DNA of 64,000 nt from Simmondsia chinensis (Eukaryota; Streptophyta; Magnoliopsida; Caryophyllales; Simmondsiaceae). Both the position numbers and the translations under genes were made by a program. Each line of letters opens with the position of its first letter. Position 1 is the first letter of the stretch. The notes under the pieces are model-generated. The model saw nothing but the letters and a program-made list of their open reading frames with translations. It was not told the DNA's origin and searched no databases. This document shows positions 57,046 to 64,000 of this stretch, one piece after another. The stretch spans positions 11,059,838 through 11,123,837 of the forward strand of contig JAGTTD010000019.1 of the NCBI GenBank assembly GCA_018398585.1. Reading direction: 5' to 3'.

Positions 57046-60000
57046 AGTATGTAAATAAGTATGTCATACAAAGATGCGAGAAATATGGGAGAATTGAGGA
57101 GTAAAATTTGAACTAAGAGCATTTGAAAGAAAAAAATTATAGATAAAATTAAAAATGAGACAATTGTCTACTAAAAAATAAATTGAGTCTAGGATTTCAA
57201 TATTATAGTGTCCATATTCAAAATATAATTAAAAATAAAAATAAATAAGTCAATATAATATACAAATAATTCATTAATATATATATACACACACACTTCT
57301 ATAAAATAATTATACTAATAGAGCCGAAAAAATTGCATACAAATCAATTGAATCATAACTTAGTATCTTTCAAAACCTTTATGCTTGGTCGCCTTGAACC
57401 CTTGACATGGGAAATAATAAGCATGAAATTAACCATCAAGCTAGAGTATGTAATATAATAAGGGGCACCATTTTTTTCTTATATTTAAAAATTATAATAA
57501 GTCACCACTAACACTTGGAATTCAGCCCATGGGCCACTGGGTTTCCGTGCCCCTGGTGGCACTACTGTGGATCCGCCCCTACATTAGGGCAATGCTGGAT
57601 ATGAGTGAAGAAGGAGACGTTGACAATATTCTATCTGCTAAGAAGGCTTGAGCGTTTGGTGAGAAGCTTGGATTAAGTTTCGATAGGAATGACTATGTCA
57701 TAGTTAAGTAGATAGCAAAGCTAGCCTATTTGCCCCCTTTTATATACATTTTAGAGAGCCTATCCACACGTGTTCGGGCTTCTCACCATTGGCTTCAAAC
57801 TTGCCCATTTTCATCCTTTCTTTAGTGTATTTGAAGCCTTTCTCACTTCAACTCGTTCAAAGCCTATATATACATAAACTGCATTAAAGTACACAAGTAA
57901 TTGTCGAAAATATCATGATAACGAGAAATAAAACATATAAAATAACAACACATTAGGGACCCTAAATCAAATCTTGATTCTTTTTCTTCTTAATAATGAA
58001 ACTTAGGACCTAATTGGCCAAATATCTTTTTAGGAAAAAGCTTTTTTCTCAAAAAATACTTTTTTCTAGATTTTAAGGATATTTCGGCCTAGAAAGAAAA
58101 TGATTTTTTAAAAGAAACCTAAGTTATTGTTTTTTTTTCTATTTTTAAATAGATTCATGAAAATAATATTTCTTATTAAAGAAAAATAAAATAAAATAAA
58201 ACCTTTTTAGAAAAAAAGCACTTTAATTAATAAAATGTGCTTAATAAAAGTTGTTATATAAGAAGCAATACTTCTTAAAAAGAAAAAGAAAAAAAAGCTA
58301 ATTTTGAAACCTTGGACAAACAAGTCCATACCCGTTGCTATACTTTTACGAAACTTCTCAGGATTCTCTCCAACTTCACCAAATAGAAACAAGTTTTTGC
58401 AAATGCCTATGGGCTAATGTATATAATACTTCCAAGACAATACAACTCACAATTGCACTTGCTTACTCTAGAACAAACAGTTGCTTCTTTCATAACATAT
58501 CTTTAATTAATGCAATAATTTCCAATATTATTAATTAATGATGCGAGGGCCAATGTAATATTGAAGCCATCCAGCCATCCGTTGTGTCCTTTCGTTTACA
58601 ATCATTGCACATTTAGGAGGAGCTCATCGTTATTTTCTAGCTTATATTAGATGACTTTTTTGTGGGCGAAAAGTCGAACTTTGTTTTTATTTTTAGATAA
58701 ATTATATATCAGTTTTTTAAAGCTTTATGAATTAATTTTTAGTCTATAATTTTATATTTGAATGTTTTAGTCACTGGATGAAATAATATTTTATCCAAAA
58801 TTCCAAATATGATATGTCAATTAGACAAACCTAGTCTTTGGAGACGGAGATGTCCATAGCATTACCATGTGGCAAATACTTCTGAATAGTTGGAGTCATG
58901 AATTTTAACTTTTATTTTCCTTGTTCTTTTGTCATTGTTGTACTTGTTATTGTATCTTTCACTTATGATGATTGTGCTTGTTTTCATACCTTTGCTTGTA
59001 TGTCTTAGCCTTGTATGTTCATAACTAAACTATGCAAAAAAATTATTGAGTAATTAAAATTATTTGATTAACCAATTATAAGAGCAACTAGTATGATCAA
59101 CTTATCAAGCCACTAGTTTCCACTGGGCACCTACGTAGTGTTACAATTCATAATCAATCAATGACTGAAGCACTTAATCAATCAAACAATCAAACTAAAG
59201 GATAGTAGTATTTTGTATATAACTTGTATAATCTATATAAAGTATAGACACATACAAGTATAGGATATATTTGTATAGTAGGGAAAGGAAGGGAGAGATA
59301 GAGAGATAGAAAAGGAAGGGAGATGTAAAGAGGGATAGAGGGAGAAAAAGACTCAAAACGATTTTCATCCATGTCCCTTCTCTTCACTTAAGCCCTTACA
59401 TATAGTGTTAGGGGAGAGGTATAATTGAAATATAGAAATTATCCTACTTATTAATATCTAAAGCACCGCTCACTTAACTACTATACTTTGAACTATATCA
59501 GGTAGTGTGCAGAGTGAGATATGTTTGTGAGTGTTTTGCTTGTGAACATTTTTATTTTTGATGTCGAGTGTGGTTCACTAGAGCATGAAGGAAGTCATGC
59601 TTTGGTGCTTTGATTAAGGATTTGTAACCTCAATCATCCAAAAAATTTGTGAAAGAGTTTATATCTTTATATCTTTCCAAAGATACATGGTAGAATAAGA
59701 GATTATAAGATGGGATTTTGGATCATGATTAGATATAGTAATTCCAAAATTTCATAGCGAATGGACACTTGTTTGTGCCTAATGGTTTTTCTTTCAAGTT
59801 AAAAAAGGGTTTTCACATAAATATTTTTTTGCATTGCTTATTGTTATTTTATAAACTTTTTTGGTAAAGGTATAACCGACATTATTGAAGAAAACTAACT
59901 CAATGCATTATTTTTTTGACAATAAATGATTTTACTCTGTTAGTCCTTAATATTTTAATTTTTTAAATTAGTTTTCTTATTTTTTTTATTTGTTTAAATT

Positions 60001-60551
60001 AGTTTTAGGTATTTATAAATTTATTCAAATTAATCTATTAGTTTTTTAAAATAATTTTTTAACATTTGATTTATGAGAAAATTAATCCTTAATACTGGAT
60101 AAAAATTAAAAAAATGAGAGACAAATTTTGTGTTAAGATGAACTTTGAGCGACTATTTTAAACAAAAAAAAAAAGATGAGAAACATAATTTAAACAAACT
60201 TACAAATAGTAAGGATTAATATTGTAAATAACGTGGCAATGGACTTATTTGCTAACATTCAAGTCTATATGTGGCTCCCCCATGTGCTGCATGTGACTTC
60301 TTTATCATTTTAAAAAATAATATTTTAAAAAATTATTGGCTATAAAAACACTATATTAATTAATTATTATTAATTAATGATTTGTAATATATATTATCAT
60401 TATTCATGATGACAATAGAAAAACTAGGTAAACCGTAAAAGCTAGGGAAGAGATTAGATTAGGCCTTGTAATGTTAAATATATTTCATCTAAATACATAT
60501 TTAATATGTTCAACAATTTAATAAAAATTATTAAAACATAAAAATAAATAT
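56804..60551. repeat. Segmental duplication, copy B (empty sites)
   Basis: Collinear with 10474-20910 after removing the copia and Helitron there. The copia empty site is around 57370-57380 (CTTTCAAAACCTTTATG) and the Helitron empty site is the A-T at 58611-58612. The right edge is the LTR of another copia beginning at 60553. It contains the F-box gene's last codons and otherwise non-coding AT-rich DNA. Confidence 0.9.
56985..57042. repeat. AT dinucleotide microsatellite
   Basis: About 28 AT units without interruption. At the same place copy A (about 10640-10665) has only a few scattered AT units, so this is an expansion private to copy B. Confidence 0.9.
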
Positions 60552-60552
60552 T

Positions 60553-60886
60553 TGTTATAAAACTATAGAGATATTATACTTTACAGGAAGAAAATAAAAA
60601 AAAACCCAAATATAATTGAAGAAAATGACAAGTATTTTATATCAGAACGAAATAATTTTATTAAGATTTTCTCGTTTCTCTCTCTCGTTTATTTTCCTTC
60701 CTTTTCTTTCTTCTCCTTTTTCTTACTTTTTCTTTTTACTTTTCTTTTCTTTCTTTTTTTTTTTGCTGTGTTATGAGCGTGCATATATATACAAAGGAGG
60801 AGGGGAAAATGAGTCATCAAATGATCCATTTATATATAAAAAAAGAAACATACCCAGTGCCTCAAGGGCTCTCGCCTATGCAGGGT

Positions 60887-60919
<33 letters not shown>

Positions 60920-61194
60920 CGCGGGTGTACGCAGCCTTCTCCCTTCAGGGTGTTAACCTGAAGAGAGGCTGTTTCCCAGTGCCCCCAACCTGAGGGTGAG
61001 GACTTCCCAGAAGGTCACCCATCCTGGTACTACTCTCGACTCTAAAACCTGAAGAGAGGTCACCCATTACATATATGCATATGTATCTATACGTAAATAG
61101 GTATTTTACATAATTTCTAATTTTCTATAATATTTAATAAAATCCAAACTCGACTCTAAAATTTGTACCCGAAAAATATTCAATATTTATAACA
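60553..61194 (-). repeat. 3' LTR of a minus-strand copia, carrying a SINE
   Basis: On the minus strand the LTR starts TGTTATAAATATTG (61194) and ends CTATAGTTTTATAACA (60553), giving TGTTATAAA/TTTATAACA inverted ends. The polypurine tract CCAAAGGGGGAG lies immediately before it (61206-61195). The SINE at 60853-61038 splits it; without it the LTR is about 456 bp. Its outer end coincides with the edge of duplication copy B. Confidence 0.8.
60853..61038 (-). mobile_element. 5S-rRNA-headed SINE, copy 3, with a 32-G tract
   Basis: Read on the minus strand the 5S-like head is 5'-truncated (CGAGAGTAGTACCAGGATGG, then GTGACCTTCTGGGAAGTCCT). The body follows copy 1 closely (CACCCTCAGGTTGGGGGCAC, GGGAAACAGCCTCTCTTCAG, GAGAAGGCTGCGTACACCCG). 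The tail ends CCCTTGAGGCACTGGGT without TTG repeats. Positions 60888-60919 are an uninterrupted run of 32 G (C on the element's strand), which has replaced the usual CCCTCCCAGACCC segment. Confidence 0.8.
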
Positions 61195-61339
61195 CTCCCC
61201 CTTTGGATATTTTTCGTTATAATAGGACATAGTGTCCAAGCTAAATACGCCTGCCTCGTTAAAAAACTTGCTAGAAAAATCCAGTGGGAAAAACCATAGT
61301 GAAGGAAAAAAGAGTACAACTCATATTTAACTCCCCCTC
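61195..61339 (-). other. 3' untranslated part of the copia, with polypurine tract
   Basis: A non-coding segment between RNase H and LTR. It includes CTCCCCCTTTGG (61195-61206, the polypurine tract on the minus strand) and the word ACTCCCCCTCATGAG (61330-61344), usual near the 3' end of this copia type. Confidence 0.6.
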
Positions 61340-63555
61340 ATGAGAACATATTAGTGAAAGGCATTTTTGAGTTGACGCATATCAACCTTATGAACTAACT
61401 TCCCAAAAGTTGATGTTGGCAAAGCATTCGTGAACAGATTTGCTAGGTTCTCACTTGAGCGAACTTGTTGAGCATCTATTTCACCCATCTTCTGAAGCTT
61501 GTGTGTAAAGAAGAACTTTGGTGAGATGTGCTTAGTTCTGTCGCCTTTAATAAATCCACCCTTGTTTGAGCAATACATGCAGCATTATCTTCACATCGTA
61601 TTGTTGGACTCCCCCTTGTCGTTGGAAGACTGCATTCTTCTTGAACGTGTTGAATAAGGGATCCTAGCCATAAGCATTCTCTACTTGCTTCATAAAGTGC
61701 AAGTATTTCGGCATGATTTGAAGAAGCTGCTGTTGTTGTCTGCTTGGTAGATCGCCAAGATATAGCAGTGTCACCATAGGTGAATAAATATCCTGTCTAT
61801 GAATGGCCTCTATGTGGATCAGACAAATATCCTACATCTGCATATCAAATCAATATTGGACTTGATTGTCTCTAATAGTATAATCCCATATCAGATGTAC
61901 CACGGAGATATCGAAAGATATTTTTAACTCCATTCCGATGTCTCCGGTAGACGTCGAGCTATATCTTACTAATAAATTAACTGAAAAGGCTATAACTGGC
62001 CTCGTATAGTTAGCAAGATACATCAGTGCACCTATGGCACTCAAATATGGCACTTCAGGGTCAAGAATTTCTTCATCATCCCCTCGAGGTCGAAAAGGGT
62101 CCTTATTCACATCAAATGATCGGACGACCATCGGGTGCTCAACGGATGTGCCTTGTCCATATGAAAACATTTAAGCACTTTTTTGGTATAAGTAGTTGAT
62201 GGATTAAAATTCTACCAGATAAGTGCTCTATCTGCAGGCCTAAACAATATTTCACCTTTCCAAGATCTTTCATTTCGAATTCTTTATTCAGATATGCAAC
62301 AACTTGTTTAATCGCTTCTAGCGTTCCTATGATGTTCAAATCATCAACATAGACTGCTATTATAGCAAATCCACAATTCGATTTCTTAACAAAAACACAT
62401 GGACTAACAGGATTGTTCACATATCCTTCTTCTAGAAGGTATGTACTAAGACGATTGTATCACATTCGCCTTGATTGTTTCAATCCATACAGTGATCTCT
62501 GTAATTTAATTGAACACAATTCTCGAGGTTTTGAGCTATATGTTTCTGGCATTTGTAGCCCTTCCGAGAATTTTATATCGATATCATTATCAAGTGATCC
62601 ATATAGGTAAGTAGTCACTACGTCTATAAGAAGCATGTGGAGTCTTTCAGAAACTGCCAGGCTTATTAGAAATCTGAATGCAATTGCATCCATTATAGAT
62701 GAATACGTCTCTTCATAGTCAATTCTTGGCCTTTGTGAGAAGCCTTGAGCTGCAAGTCATGCTTTATATTTCACAACTTCATTCTTTTCATTTCTTTTTT
62801 GCACAAAAACTCATTTGTAGCCTACGGGTTTCGTGTTTTCAGGCTTTGGACTACAGGTCCAAAAACTGCGCGTTTCGCAAGTGAGTTTAACTCCGCCTGT
62901 ATTGCTTCTTTCCATTTTGGCCAGTCATCTCTTCTTTGACATTCTTGAAGAGATTTAGGTTCAAAATCTTCACCTGCTGTGGTCAAATTAGTGGCCACAT
63001 TGTATGCAAACACTTGATCGAGAATCATTTCATTTCGATTTCACCGTATGCCAGTAATAGCATAATTTATTGAGATTTCTTCATTCTTGACATTTTCACC
63101 ACTTTTACAATTCTCAGGTATTTGATACCCTCGAGGAGCCATTTCGCCCTCTGTTTCTTTCTCTTGGATTTATATTTATACCACTTCAGGGGTTTTCTCT
63201 TCAGGAGTTTTAATAAAGGAGTCAACTTGTTCTTGTTGCTATCTTTTCTTTCATGGATTCTTTTCTTTCATGGATTCTTATCTTTAGAACCAATAGGTCT
63301 ACCACGCTTTTGGCGTGCAGTAGATGTATTTGCCAATGTCTTAGAAGATTGTTCATTCGGAATATCAATTCGAACGGGGGCATTCATAGCTGGAACATGT
63401 GATTTTGTCACTCTTTTCGTGTCAACGAATACATCTGGTAATTGATTCGCAATATTTTATAAATGGATAATCTTCTGGACTTCCATTTCACATTGATTCG
63501 TACGTGGATCAAAATGTGATATAGATGATGCATTCCACTTTATTTCGCAATGAAA
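61340..63555 (-). pseudogene. Ty1/copia pol, degraded, 5'-truncated
   Basis: Minus-strand frames in order: the linker and RT start (DWPKWKEAIQAELNSLAKRA, 62822-63028), RT with ITTYLYGSL-like LLIDVVTTYLYGSLDNDIDI and SIKLQRSLYGLKQSRRM (62460-62693), and the catalytic region AVYVDDLNIIGT (62139-62420). Then come DPEVPYLSAIGALMYLANYT (61850-62170) and the RNase H end TKHISPKFFFTHKLQK and RSSENLANLFTNALPTSTFG (61351-61578). Upstream of 63028 a basic linker (KRGRPIGSKDKNPWKKR) leads towards integrase, but the element stops at about 63555 where an L1 begins. Frameshifts separate all pieces. Confidence 0.88.
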
Positions 63556-63569
63556 ATATATAATTATTT

Positions 63570-64000
63570 TATTGACCCAGGAGCTTATGCGTGGTTATCA
63601 CCTTCGGGTTTCACCACGTTGTGTCCTGAAGGTTGATATCCACAAAGCATTCAACACGGTGCATTGGGACTTTATCTTAGCCAACATGTGGTGTATGGGG
63701 ATTCCTAAGATTATGGTTTGGGTGGGTTCGAGAGTGACTTTCTACTGCCTGTTTCTCTATCGCCATTAATGGCGAATTTCAAGGGTTCTTCAGCACTAGC
63801 CGTGGTGTTCGTCAAGGAGACCCACTCTTTCCCTATTTGTTTGTCATTGCTATGGAGGGTCTTCGGTGACTTTTTTCGTCAGGCTTTAGACAACCTGCGT
63901 TTCCATTGTCATCCGAGCTTTCATCTCACTTGGCTCACACATTTATGCTTTACTAATGATCTGATGATCTTCTGCAAATGCAATATAGGCAAAGTTGCTG
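63570..64000 (+). pseudogene. L1-type LINE reverse transcriptase fragment, continuing past the window
   Basis: The + strand reads AQELMRGYHLR-like MTQELMRGYHLRVSPRCVLK, then VDIHKAFNTVHWDFILANMW. After a frameshift come the [12 protein letters not shown] [18 protein letters not shown] and LTHLCFTNDLMIFCKCNIGK. The FADD catalytic motif has become FTND. This is the palm region of plant L1 elements. The 5' part is missing or replaced by the copia, and the 3' part lies outside the window. Confidence 0.85.

Noticed and set aside
60616..60993. Protein with a glycine run
   Set aside because: The frame runs through an LTR pyrimidine tract and the 32-G homopolymer of the SINE; it is a composition artefact.
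1..64000. tRNA genes, CRISPR arrays, bacterial operons or viral integrations
   Set aside because: I scanned for clover-leaf-like A/B boxes beyond the retrotransposon primer sites, for regular spacer arrays, and for pararetrovirus order of genes; nothing convincing appeared. A by-eye scan cannot exclude a diverged tRNA.

Overview
This is a 64-kb window of nuclear DNA from a flowering plant, most likely a eudicot. It is AT-rich, split by introns, and built largely from nested transposable elements. The elements are typical plant lineages: Athila-like Ty3/gypsy, Tork-type Ty1/copia, L1 and RTE LINEs, a Helitron, and hAT- and Mutator-like MITEs. I see no bacterial or organellar gene arrangement and no CRISPR array. 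The species cannot be named from sequence alone.

The one apparently functional host gene is a plant SERINC/TMS family membrane protein on the + strand, spanning 35784-54835. I assembled 12 coding exons from GT/AG sites with consistent phases; they give 1278 bp, or 425 codons plus stop. About 18 kb of its span is intron, and the introns hold a TRIM, several MITEs, an L1 LINE with an RTE LINE and a SINE nested inside, a 2.5-kb gypsy-derived element, and LTR/primer-binding-site remnants. The second host-type gene is a decayed F-box gene at 55627-56917.

Layout. 1-1570: no supportable gene. 1571-10452: Athila-like element with a truncated 5' LTR, a degraded gag-protease-RT region, and a 3' LTR interrupted by another LTR. 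10474-20910: copy A of a segmental duplication, beginning with the F-box tail and carrying a Tork copia (10996-15950) and a 1.75-kb Helitron (17224-18972). 20911-35783: AT-rich intergenic DNA with an RTE LINE, a MITE cluster and a 5S-headed SINE. 35784-54835: the SERINC gene. 55201-57042: a 35-bp minisatellite, the F-box pseudogene and an AT microsatellite. 56804-60551: duplication copy B, which lacks both the copia and the Helitron and so shows the two empty sites. 60553-63555: a minus-strand copia whose LTR carries a SINE. 63570-64000: an L1 fragment running off the window.

The observations most worth following are four. (1) A SINE family with a 5S-rRNA-like head joined to the 3' tail of the local RTE LINE. 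(2) The duplication pair, whose divergence is patchy in a way that suggests gene conversion. (3) A 392-bp TRIM with 72-bp LTRs and a perfect target duplication. (4) The Helitron, dated relative to its empty site. I found no convincing multi-gene novel pathway. All divergence figures are rough estimates by eye.
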